A stretch of 64,000 nucleotides of DNA, from assembly GCF_002120225.1 (NCBI RefSeq), contig NZ_LAPZ01000015.1, positions 52,357-116,356 of the forward strand, in the 5' to 3' direction. Source of the stretch: Tenacibaculum holothuriorum. GTDB lineage: Bacteria; Bacteroidota; Bacteroidia; Flavobacteriales; Flavobacteriaceae. Shown here piece by piece: positions 42,531 to 50,730 of the stretch. The notes under the pieces are model-generated. The model did no database searches and was not told where the DNA came from. It saw only the letters and a program-made list of their open reading frames with translations. A program made the translations under genes and the position numbers. How positions within the stretch are numbered: position 1 is the first letter of the stretch; the number at the start of each line of letters is the position of its first letter.

Positions 42531-44249
42531 TTAGTTTGAGTTATTTAATTTTTTAATAAAAACTGAAGGGAGTAATCCTGTTCTTCTTTTAAAATATTTA
42601 GAGAAAGAATCGGCGCTTTTATAACCCACTTCCTCAGCAATAGATTTTATTGAATAGGATCTAAAACGAGTGTCATTTTTAAGTTTAATTAACGTATAAT
42701 TAATTCTTAAATCGTTAATGTAGGTGTTGAAGTTTTTTTGAAACTCAGCATTAATAACTTTAGATAAATAAGAAGTATTTGTTTTTATTTTTTTAGCAAC
42801 ATTGTATAGATTACATTCTTGTTTTAAGTAATATTCTTGTTCTTCAATTTTTTGTAACCCTTTTAAAATTTGTTGGGTTAATTCAGGATTGATTTCAGGA
42901 GTTTTTTCAGTTGAAACCTTTTCTTTTGTATCTATAATTTTAGATTCTTCTTTTTTAGAGTTTACTCTATCTAAAAGTTCATTAAAATTTTTAGTTTCTC
43001 TTTTTCTTTTTCTAGATAAAATGAATAGGTAAAATAAAAGTAAGGCAATAAAAATTGAGCTTCCAAGAATGTAAAAAGAAGAGAACTTTAATTGCTTTTC
43101 TTTTTGTGAGTTTAAAGTTTCAAGTTCAGTATTATGAAATTGCTGAATAACATCTCTTTTGTTTTTTTCTAAAGCTGATTGACTCAATACATACTTTTCA
43201 AAATATTGATTAGATTTTTCAATATTCCCCGAGGTTTTATAATATTTGGCAAGTTGTTTATAATCTTCTGATAAGCTATGTTCTTTAACTTCTTTTGAAT
43301 TAATTTCAATCCCTTTTTCCATTAACTCAGCTGCCTCATCATATTTACCAAGTTTTGCTAAGCATTCTGCATAACCACGATAATAATATAAAACTCCTTT
43401 TTCTGCATTAAACTCATTAGATTTTTGAACAGCTACTTTATATTGTTTCAAGGCCTCTTCAAGCTTATTTTCTTTTGTTAAAATTACTGCTTTAGCAATT
43501 TCGAAGGTTAGTTCACTTCCTATAGTACTTTTATGATAACCTTTCTTTATTCCTTGATTCAGAATTATTTTAGCAGAGTCTATATCGTTTTTAAGTAAAT
43601 ATGCTTCTACGATACTAGTGGTGGTTAAAGCGCTATTGAAAATCTTAGTTTTTTCTTCTATTTCTTTAGATGATTCGAGTCTTTTTAATCCAGTTTTATA
43701 GCTTTTTATGGCTTGGTCGTATTCTTTGATACTTGCTTTAATTTCTCCAATTAAAATAGGTATTACGGCTTTATAAAAAGGTAGATTTTCTTTTTCTGCT
43801 ATATTTTTAGAGATATTAAAATAGTCTAGAGCAGTTTTAGTATCTCCTAGAGTAGCATAATTATTACCTAATTGCGCATAAATTTCTACAGGAACAATTT
43901 CGGTGTCAATTAATTCGTTTTTTACTTTTTCAGAAAATTTATTTTTAAAAAAGAAATCTAATTCTTTTTTAAAGTAAGCAATAGATTTTAAATTTTCGTT
44001 AGCAAATTGATTTCTCCTACCCAGATGATGAAGCGCTCTAAGGATTAAAAAAGTATCTTTTTCTTTTTCTCCTAGTTGTAATAATTTTTCTGAAAGTTTA
44101 ATTACTACATGAGGGTTAGCGTTGTAGTTAACTGTTTTGCTAATAGAGTCTAAAAGAACTTTAGCCTCAATACTTCTTTGTCCAAAACTGGCTGTAACAA
44201 AAGAAACATAAAGGCTAAGTGCTAATAGTATTTTAACAAATGTTCTCAA
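42531..44249 (-). CDS. AraC-type regulator with periplasmic TPR domain and one membrane helix
   Basis: A signal peptide (about 1-23, VTASFGQ) precedes TPR repeats up to about residue 380, a membrane helix (FYILGSSIFIALLLFYLFIL) and a cytoplasmic AraC DNA-binding domain at the C-terminus (YSIKSIAEEVGYKSADSFSK). This one-protein design would bind DNA from the membrane in response to an external signal. The start is TTG, one base after the crotonase stop, and gives a full signal peptide. It is the last gene of a five-gene minus-strand operon. Confidence 0.9.
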   Translation of the reverse strand: MRTFVKILLALSLYVSFVTASFGQRSIEAKVLLDSISKTVNYNANPHVVIKLSEKLLQLGEKEKDTFLILRALHHLGRRNQFANENLKSIAYFKKELDFFFKNKFSEKVKNELIDTEIVPVEIYAQLGNNYATLGDTKTALDYFNISKNIAEKENLPFYKAVIPILIGEIKASIKEYDQAIKSYKTGLKRLESSKEIEEKTKIFNSALTTTSIVEAYLLKNDIDSAKIILNQGIKKGYHKSTIGSELTFEIAKAVILTKENKLEEALKQYKVAVQKSNEFNAEKGVLYYYRGYAECLAKLGKYDEAAELMEKGIEINSKEVKEHSLSEDYKQLAKYYKTSGNIEKSNQYFEKYVLSQSALEKNKRDVIQQFHNTELETLNSQKEKQLKFSSFYILGSSIFIALLLFYLFILSRKRKRETKNFNELLDRVNSKKEESKIIDTKEKVSTEKTPEINPELTQQILKGLQKIEEQEYYLKQECNLYNVAKKIKTNTSYLSKVINAEFQKNFNTYINDLRINYTLIKLKNDTRFRSYSIKSIAEEVGYKSADSFSKYFKRRTGLLPSVFIKKLNNSN

Positions 44250-44250
44250 T

Positions 44251-45033
44251 TTATGCTCCTGGGAAATTAGGTTTACGTTTTTCTAAAAATGCAGTAGTTC
44301 CTTCTTTGAAATCTTCAGTTCCAAAACAGTTACCAAATTCTTCAATTTCTACATTATATCCATTAACTCCGTCAGTAAAATTAGCATTTACAGCTTTTAT
44401 AGCAGCTCCAATTGCTACAGAAGAATTTCTCATAATTTTGCTTGCTAATTTTTCAGCTAAAGGTAATAATTCTTCTTGAGATGTTACGTGATTTACTAAT
44501 CCGTAAGCCTGAGCATCAGTCGCAGAAATCATACCCGCAGTCATCACTAATTCCATTGCACGACCTTTGCCAACTAATTGAGATAAACGTTGAGTTCCTC
44601 CATAACCAGGAATTACTCCTAACGATACTTCTGGAAGCCCCATTTTTGCATTGTCTGAAGCTACTCTAAAATGACAAGACATTGCTAATTCTAATCCGCC
44701 ACCTAAAGCAAAACCATTAACTGCTGCAATTACCGGAGTACTTAAGTTTTCTACAAAGTCAAATAAAATTCCTTGACCTTTTCTTGCTAATTCGCCTCCT
44801 TCTTCAACAGAAAAATGAGCAAATTCTGAAATATCTGCTCCTGCTACAAACGCTTTTTCTCCGCTACCGGTAATGATGATTATTTTTACATTTGCATCAT
44901 TATTTAAATCTTCAAAAGCATTGTGAAGTTCTTGTATAGTTGCTTTGTTTAATGCGTTTAATTTCTTTGGTCGGTTAATTGTTATGGTTGCTAATCCGTT
45001 GTTTTGATTAACTAAAATATTTTCAAAATTCAT
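44251..45033 (-). CDS. enoyl-CoA hydratase
   Basis: The crotonase motifs are complete: KAFVAGADISEFAHF, GFALGGGLELAMSCHFRVA with the first catalytic Glu, and MGLPEVSLGVIPGYGGTQRL with the second Glu. It should hydrate trans-2-enoyl-CoA in fatty acid or butanoate metabolism. The length of 260 residues is normal. It sits inside an operon with regulators rather than with other beta-oxidation genes: 5 bases after the histidine kinase gene and one base before the AraC gene. Confidence 0.92.
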   Translation of the reverse strand: MNFENILVNQNNGLATITINRPKKLNALNKATIQELHNAFEDLNNDANVKIIIITGSGEKAFVAGADISEFAHFSVEEGGELARKGQGILFDFVENLSTPVIAAVNGFALGGGLELAMSCHFRVASDNAKMGLPEVSLGVIPGYGGTQRLSQLVGKGRAMELVMTAGMISATDAQAYGLVNHVTSQEELLPLAEKLASKIMRNSSVAIGAAIKAVNANFTDGVNGYNVEIEEFGNCFGTEDFKEGTTAFLEKRKPNFPGA

Positions 45034-45038
45034 GGTAG

Positions 45039-46499
45039 TTATATTTTGGGTAAAATTACAGTAAAAACAGTTCCTATTCCTTCACTAGATGTGAAGTTTA
45101 TAGAGCCGTCGTACGCTTCAATTATCTTTTTTATCATTGGCAAACCTAAGCCCATTCCACTTGTTTTTGTGGTGAATTTAGGTTCGAAAATTAGTTTTTT
45201 ATTCTCGTCGTTAATTCCTTTTCCGTTATCAGAAACAATAATTTTTACATTATTACCTTCTGACGCTACTTTTACTTCAATTCTAGGATTTTCTTCATCC
45301 TTTTTCATTGCTTGAGTAGCATTTTTTACCAAGTTAGTAACAATTCTAATAAGTTGTGTTTTATCTAAATTGGCAAATAAAGATTCTTCTTTAGGAATGT
45401 AATGTATATAGTCTTCTGTAAAGATGTCTAGAGCGTGTTTTACAACATCAACCACATCTAATTTTTCTCTTCTTTGTGTAGGCATTTTTGCAAAGTCTGA
45501 AAATGCAGAAGCAATAGAACTCATAACATCTATTTGCTGAATAAGAGTTTGACTGTATTCAGACATTTTTTCTTTAATATTCGGGTCGTTAGGATCGAAT
45601 CTTCTATCGAAACTTTGTACCGAAAGACGCATTGGAGTTAGCGGGTTTTTGATTTCATGAGCAACTTGTTTTGCCATTTCTCTCCACGCTTGTTCACGCT
45701 CGCTTTGTGCAAGTTTTACAGCACTTTCTTCTAATTGATCAATCATATTGTTGTATGATTCTACCAAAGAGTTAATTTCTGAACTTGCTGCGTTTAAAGT
45801 AATTTTCTCATTACGCTTATTCAATCGAGTTTCTTTAATTATTTCAGAAATTGTTTGAATAGAACGTGTAATATAACTCGACAAGAAATATGCTAAAACA
45901 ATCGCTGCTATAAACATTAAAATGTAAACTAACGATAAGCGAGAAATAAACTCCTGTAGTTCTTTCTTTTGTTCTTCGTTATTTTGAGCAATTTGTATTT
46001 CTAAAATACCAATTCTCTTAAAGCGTAAATCGTTAATATAAGTGTAAGAAGATTGATAAGTAATGTCTTTTTCCTGCTTACTTTTTAAGATTCTATGGTT
46101 TGAGTTGTTTGCTAATTCTCTAACAATTTCTTTAGCTAATGGCAGGTCTTTAGCCATGTCGAAATTATAAGGCTTCGACGATTTTAAAAAGGTACCATTC
46201 ATATCGTACATAATTATTGTTAGCTTATGTACAGCAGCCATTTCATAAATTCTATCTTGAAATATTTTAGATAAATTTTCGGTAGTTACTGCGTAGGTAG
46301 TTTTACGTTTTAACTCAATTTCTATGTCTTGTTTTATTGTACTTTCTTTCCTTCCAAAACGTTTTATGTTATAGTCTTTAGTTTGTTCATCGTACTGATA
46401 AATGGTTACTAAAACAATTAATACAGAAGCCAATAATACCAAGAGTATCATTGATAAGAAAATACGTATTCGTAAAGAAATATTGTTAAATAAAGACAC
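45039..46499 (-). CDS. sensor histidine kinase with HAMP domain, NtrY-like
   Basis: Two membrane helices (about 11-34 and 191-208) flank a periplasmic sensor domain. A HAMP linker (about 210-265) leads to the phospho-accepting His281 in QVAHEIKNPLTPMRLSV. The ATPase has the N box LVKNATQAM, G1 VSDNGKGI and G2 SGMGLGLPMIKKI. The HEIKNPLTP form is typical of NtrY and related kinases. No response regulator is encoded next to it, so it is an orphan in this window. It lies 10 bases after a lipoprotein gene. Confidence 0.93.
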   Translation of the reverse strand: MSLFNNISLRIRIFLSMILLVLLASVLIVLVTIYQYDEQTKDYNIKRFGRKESTIKQDIEIELKRKTTYAVTTENLSKIFQDRIYEMAAVHKLTIIMYDMNGTFLKSSKPYNFDMAKDLPLAKEIVRELANNSNHRILKSKQEKDITYQSSYTYINDLRFKRIGILEIQIAQNNEEQKKELQEFISRLSLVYILMFIAAIVLAYFLSSYITRSIQTISEIIKETRLNKRNEKITLNAASSEINSLVESYNNMIDQLEESAVKLAQSEREQAWREMAKQVAHEIKNPLTPMRLSVQSFDRRFDPNDPNIKEKMSEYSQTLIQQIDVMSSIASAFSDFAKMPTQRREKLDVVDVVKHALDIFTEDYIHYIPKEESLFANLDKTQLIRIVTNLVKNATQAMKKDEENPRIEVKVASEGNNVKIIVSDNGKGINDENKKLIFEPKFTTKTSGMGLGLPMIKKIIEAYDGSINFTSSEGIGTVFTVILPKI

Positions 46500-46509
46500 T
46501 ATAGCAATT

Positions 46510-46998
46510 TTATAAATCTATTCTTTTTGATTTCATTTGAAGTGTGTCATCAAACTCTCCATCTCCGTCCCAATCATACACAACTTTTCCTTCAAATTTA
46601 TTGTCGTTTTGTTTTATGAAATACCAAGCTTGTACTTGTTTTCCCAAATACGGATAATCTACATATAAACTATCACCTTTTGTTTTCCAAGTACCTTTGG
46701 TTTCTCCTACTTTTTTACCATCAGGTTGTTTAAACCAAGCAGAAAATGTTCCGTCGTTATTATAAGTAGATTGTGCTCTACCAGTATTAGGTTTAGAAAA
46801 ATCATCTTCAAAAACCGAAGTGCTATCTGTTTTATTTACAGTTGGCATTTCAATTTTAATATATTGCGTTTCCCAGTTACCAACCATAAAATCCTTTAGA
46901 GATTTTTTAGTCTCAACTTTTTTCTCACTTTTTTCATTTTTACAAGCAACAAAAAATGTTCCAAATAAAATAACGAAGAATATGGTTTTTAATTTCAT
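46510..46998 (-). CDS. lipoprotein, lipocalin-like beta-rich domain
   Basis: The lipoprotein signal ends in GTFFVACKNE (Cys19). The mature part starts with a Lys/Glu linker, then MVGNWETQYIKIEM, STYNNDGTFSAWF and GKVGETKGTWKTKGDSLYV, a pattern of alternating strands like small lipocalin-type proteins. No ligand residues are known. It is the second gene of the holB operon, with 10-base gaps on both sides, and precedes the sensor kinase gene. Confidence 0.78.
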   Translation of the reverse strand: MKLKTIFFVILFGTFFVACKNEKSEKKVETKKSLKDFMVGNWETQYIKIEMPTVNKTDSTSVFEDDFSKPNTGRAQSTYNNDGTFSAWFKQPDGKKVGETKGTWKTKGDSLYVDYPYLGKQVQAWYFIKQNDNKFEGKVVYDWDGDGEFDDTLQMKSKRIDL

Positions 46999-47008
46999 GT
47001 GTAAGAGT

Positions 47009-48154
47009 TTATACTTTAGCTTCTTTAGTATGTAACAAACGTGTTAGTTTAATAGATAAATCTAGTAAAATTATTTTTGCATTTCCGTTACGTTCAATAT
47101 GATATTGAGCATCACTTACCTCTTTTTCAATCGTTAAAATATTTGCACTATGAACAAAGGGAGCAAATTTTGAAAGATCGAAGTTTGCCGATTTAGTTTC
47201 TAAAAATACTAAGTCTGGTGTTCCATAATTTAAGAGTAATGCTTGTCTAAAAAATTGCAAACAATATTGTAAAAATTGCTTTTGAGTTTCTCTACCTGAT
47301 TTTGCGATTTCTTCCGACCATCCAATTAAATCTTGAATTACAGCTGCATTTCCTTTGGCTTTAAAAGCACTACGAATCCAAGTAATAAACCATTGTTCAA
47401 AAATTATATCGTTAGAATCGTTATGTAATAAATGAACAGCTTTATTGTAATTTCCTTCAGATTGATGTGCTAGTTTGGTAGCTTCATTCATAGAAACTCG
47501 TTCTCTTTGAACTAAAGCATTGGCAATATCATCATTACCTAATGCTGGGAAATGAATTGCTTGACAACGAGATTTTATAGTATTTATAATTTGACCATCG
47601 TCTTCGCTAACTAATAAGAAAATAGTTTTACTTGGAGGTTCTTCAATTAGTTTTAAAAGCTTATTGGCGGCGGCTGTGTTCATTTTTTCAGCCATCCAAA
47701 TAATCATAACTTTAAATCCACCTTCGTATGATTTTAGTTGTAGTTTTTTAACAATATCTTCGGCTTCATCTACCCCAATTTGCCCTTGCTTGTTTTCAAC
47801 TCCAATATGTTGTAACCAATTAAACAATCCTCCATAAGGTTGTTCGTTTATAAAGGTTCTCCAATCTTCTAAAAATAAATCACTAACTGGATGTTTTTTT
47901 ACAGAATCGTTAGTGGTTACAGGAAAGGCAAAGTGCAAATCTGGGTGTTGTAGTTTGCTACATTTTATATTACAAGCTTCAGTATTTTCAGAAAAATTAC
48001 ATAACAAAAACTGAGCATAGGCAATAGCTGTTGGCAATGCACCAGTTCCTTCTTTTCCAATAAATAATTGTGCGTGTGGAATTCTTCCGTTTTCAGCAGA
48101 AGTAATTAAATGTTGCTTTATGTGATCTTGCCCAATAATTTCCTCAAAAGTCAT
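47009..48154 (-). CDS. holB: DNA polymerase III subunit delta'
   Basis: The clamp-loader subunit starts MTFEEIIGQDHIKQHL. The Walker A position reads FIGKEGTGALPTA, where the catalytic Lys is lost, as expected for delta', which does not hydrolyse ATP. Cysteines of the small zinc module lie in LLCNFSENTEACNIKCSKL. The SRC motif is in IINTIKSRCQAIHF. I chose the ATG at 48154; an in-frame start at 48181 adds nine residues outside the family consensus. It heads the five-gene minus-strand operon and diverges from feoA. Confidence 0.92.
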   Translation of the reverse strand: MTFEEIIGQDHIKQHLITSAENGRIPHAQLFIGKEGTGALPTAIAYAQFLLCNFSENTEACNIKCSKLQHPDLHFAFPVTTNDSVKKHPVSDLFLEDWRTFINEQPYGGLFNWLQHIGVENKQGQIGVDEAEDIVKKLQLKSYEGGFKVMIIWMAEKMNTAAANKLLKLIEEPPSKTIFLLVSEDDGQIINTIKSRCQAIHFPALGNDDIANALVQRERVSMNEATKLAHQSEGNYNKAVHLLHNDSNDIIFEQWFITWIRSAFKAKGNAAVIQDLIGWSEEIAKSGRETQKQFLQYCLQFFRQALLLNYGTPDLVFLETKSANFDLSKFAPFVHSANILTIEKEVSDAQYHIERNGNAKIILLDLSIKLTRLLHTKEAKV

Positions 48155-48217
48155 ACGCAAATATAAGGTTTCTCCTATCAATAAATTGTTATGAGTAGCG
48201 TAGTTTAATCTTTTGTT

Positions 48218-48230
48218 TAGAATCGTTCTA
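48218..48230. promoter_or_regulatory. inverted repeat inside the feo promoter, candidate operator
   Basis: TAGAA-tcg-TTCTA is a perfect 5-bp inverted repeat with a 3-base centre. It lies between the -33-like TTG (48213-48215) and the -7 box (48237-48244) of the iron operon, where a bound repressor would block RNA polymerase. A metal-sensing Fur or DtxR-type regulator is the obvious candidate, by inference only. Confidence 0.45.
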
Positions 48231-48236
48231 TTTTAG

Positions 48237-48244
48237 TATATTTG
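48237..48244 (+). promoter_or_regulatory. -7 promoter box of feoA-feoB
   Basis: TATATTTG matches TAnnTTTG exactly, 23 bases before the feoA start. TTG at 48213-48215 can serve as the -33 element. Confidence 0.65.
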
Positions 48245-48267
48245 CAAGCTAACTTACTATAGATTTT

Positions 48268-48492
48268 TTGAATACAATTACGTCATTACAAATTGGAGAG
48301 AAAGGAATTATTTCTGAAGAAAGCACCCAAAATATCCCATTAAAACTGCTAGAAATGGGATGTTTACCAGGAGCTGAAGTAAAGTTGATTCAACGTGCGC
48401 CATTACAAGATCCGTTATATATTTCTGTAAACGGAAGTCATTTAGCGATTAGAAAAGAAATGGCAAGTCAAATTAAAATCACCAAATTGTAA
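48268..48492 (+). CDS. feoA: ferrous iron transport protein A
   Basis: The 74-residue SH3-like protein has the FeoA pattern: GEKGIISEEST, LLEMGCLPGAEVKLIQRAPL and DPLYISVNGSHLAIRKEMA. FeoA assists the FeoB iron channel at the cytoplasmic face. The start codon is TTG, with no ATG available before the conserved sequence. feoB follows after 3 bases. Confidence 0.93.
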   Translation: MNTITSLQIGEKGIISEESTQNIPLKLLEMGCLPGAEVKLIQRAPLQDPLYISVNGSHLAIRKEMASQIKITKL

Positions 48493-48495
48493 GTA

Positions 48496-50577
48496 ATGAG
48501 TAAGGGAATTCAAGTAGCATTAATAGGAAATCCTAATACAGGAAAGACTTCGTTATTTAATCAATTAACAGGTTTACAGCAAAAGGTAGGGAATTATCCT
48601 GGTGTAACTGTAGATAAAAAATTAGGAAATTGTAAATTACCTAATGGAAATCAAGCAGAAATTATAGACTTACCAGGAACTTATAGCATTCATCCTACTT
48701 CTAAGGATGAGAGTGTGGTGATGTCGTACTTACTAGGAGATTCTAAACCCGATGTAATTGTTGCAGTTGCCGATGTCGAAAATCTAAAAAGAAACTTGTT
48801 ACTTTTTTCTCAGGTAAAAGATTTAGGAATACCCATGATTCTTGCCGTGAATATGGCAGATCAAATGCAGAAAAAAGGAATTTCTTTAAATGTTGAAACA
48901 CTAGAAGAAGCTTTAAATGCAAAGGTTGTTTTAATTTCTGCAAGAAAAAACGAAGGAATTGATGATTTAAAGAAAGCTATAGCAAATTTTGAAAAGGTAG
49001 ATGCTACAAATCAATTTGAAAGATTAGCAACAAAAATTGATGCTTCCTATTTCGAAGAGCTGCAAAAAGTAGATGCTACAAAGACGGTTTATGAATTATG
49101 GTTAGAACTTACGCAACCTTTTTTCAACCAAAATGAAGATCTGAAAGCATTTGGTCACGATGTTTCTAAACTGAAGAAATATCAACACAAAGAAACGATT
49201 TATCGTTACCAAGAAATAAATGAATTACTAAAGTCTGTATATAAGGTAGATAGAAGTAAAGCGACTGATTTACGTAGTAAATTAGATAAGATTTTTACGC
49301 ATAAAATATTCGGGTATCTCATTTTCTTCGGATTATTATTAATAATCTTCCAATCAATTTTTGAGTGGGCATCAGTTCCTATGGATTTTATTGATGAATC
49401 ATTCGCTTCAATTTCAGAATTAGTTAAAGCAAATATGCCCGAAGGTAAGTTCACCGATTTATTAACCGATGGAATTATTCCAGGTATTGGAGGTGTGGTC
49501 ATATTTATTCCGCAGATTGCTATTTTATTTCTATTCATTGCTGTTTTAGAAGAAACAGGATATATGAGTAGAGTGGTGTTTTTAATGGATAAAATAATGC
49601 GTCGATTCGGAATGAGTGGAAAGAGTATTATTCCATTAATTTCTGGAACAGCTTGTGCAATTCCTGCAGTTATGGCTACAAGAACCATTAGTAGTTGGAA
49701 AGAACGATTAATAACTATTCTAATTACACCATTTACAACCTGTTCTGCACGATTACCTGTGTACGCAATTTTAATAGCGCTGATTATTCCGCAACAAAAA
49801 ATATTTGGCTTTTTAAGTTTACAAGGGCTTACCCTTTTAGGGCTATATGTTTTAGGTTTTGCAGCAGCGATTGGAGCAGCATATATTTTACATAAAACTT
49901 TAAAAATTAAAAACAATTCTTTGTTTGTTATAGAAATGCCTGATTATAAAATGCCTTCTATAAAGAATGTGTTTTTTGATGTATTTGATAAAACAAAAGC
50001 TTTCGTTTTAGATGCAGGAAAAATAATCTTAGCGATTTCAATTATTTTATGGTTTTTAGCATCTCATGGTCCAACTTCTTTTGATAATGTAGAGGAAGAA
50101 GTTAAGAAAGAGACTGCTAAAATTGAATTAACAACCGAAGAAGTAGATCAAAAAATAGCATCTAAAAAACTAGAGAATTCCTATATCGGGATTATGGGGA
50201 AAACCATAGAACCCATGGTAAAACCTTTAGGTTATGATTGGAAAATAGGAATCGGACTTATCACATCATTTGCAGCTAGAGAAGTTTTTGTCGGAACATT
50301 AGCAACTATTTACAGTGTGCAAAGTGATGATGAAGATACCACAACAATAAAAGAAAAAATGGCTGCTGAGGTAGATGAGGTAACTGGTGAAAAAAGGTTT
50401 AATTTTGCAACAGGAATCTCTTTATTATTGTTTTATGCATTTGCAATGCAATGTATGGCAACATTAGCCATTGTAAAACGAGAAACCAAAAGCTGGAAAT
50501 GGCCATTAATACAATTGTTTGGAATGGGAGCTTTGGCATACATTTCAGCATTGTTAGCATATCAAACCTTAAGTTAA
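48496..50577 (+). CDS. feoB: ferrous iron transport protein B
   Basis: FeoB imports Fe2+. The N-terminal G domain has G1 GNPNTGKTS (11-19), G3 DLPGTYSI and G4 NMAD. A helical GDI-like spacer follows, then the membrane domain with two Gate repeats, including ISGTACAIPAVMATRTI and SFAAREVFVGTLATIY. The length of 693 residues is normal. It stands between feoA and a tiny Cys-rich membrane protein, whose ATG overlaps the feoB stop. Confidence 0.96.
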   Translation: MSKGIQVALIGNPNTGKTSLFNQLTGLQQKVGNYPGVTVDKKLGNCKLPNGNQAEIIDLPGTYSIHPTSKDESVVMSYLLGDSKPDVIVAVADVENLKRNLLLFSQVKDLGIPMILAVNMADQMQKKGISLNVETLEEALNAKVVLISARKNEGIDDLKKAIANFEKVDATNQFERLATKIDASYFEELQKVDATKTVYELWLELTQPFFNQNEDLKAFGHDVSKLKKYQHKETIYRYQEINELLKSVYKVDRSKATDLRSKLDKIFTHKIFGYLIFFGLLLIIFQSIFEWASVPMDFIDESFASISELVKANMPEGKFTDLLTDGIIPGIGGVVIFIPQIAILFLFIAVLEETGYMSRVVFLMDKIMRRFGMSGKSIIPLISGTACAIPAVMATRTISSWKERLITILITPFTTCSARLPVYAILIALIIPQQKIFGFLSLQGLTLLGLYVLGFAAAIGAAYILHKTLKIKNNSLFVIEMPDYKMPSIKNVFFDVFDKTKAFVLDAGKIILAISIILWFLASHGPTSFDNVEEEVKKETAKIELTTEEVDQKIASKKLENSYIGIMGKTIEPMVKPLGYDWKIGIGLITSFAAREVFVGTLATIYSVQSDDEDTTTIKEKMAAEVDEVTGEKRFNFATGISLLLFYAFAMQCMATLAIVKRETKSWKWPLIQLFGMGALAYISALLAYQTLS

Positions 50578-50693
50578 TGCAAGAAATTTTAGCATATAGT
50601 GTTGTTGTTTTAGCAGTAGTTTTTCTGCTGAAAAAATTCTTTTTTAAAGATAAAAAGAAGAAAAATTGCGATACTAATTGTGGGTGTTCTTAA
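50577..50693 (+). CDS. FeoB-associated Cys-rich membrane protein, 38 residues
   Basis: The reading frame starts at the A of the feoB stop (TAATG) and encodes MQEILAYSVVVLAVVFLLKK, a basic stretch and the tail KNCDTNCGCS. One membrane helix plus a three-Cys cytoplasmic end is the pattern of FeoB-associated Cys-rich proteins (PF12669 type). It may act as a small partner of FeoB in iron handling, analogous in place but not in sequence to FeoC. Confidence 0.85.
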   Translation: MQEILAYSVVVLAVVFLLKKFFFKDKKKKNCDTNCGCS

Positions 50694-50730
50694 AAATAAA
50701 CTAATTTGGTTTTTGATACGTTTGTAAAGT

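Noticed and set aside
49206..49916. 236-codon open frame on the minus strand inside feoB
   Set aside because: It is antisense to a conserved membrane domain with clear FeoB motifs, and its translation has no domain, promoter or signal.
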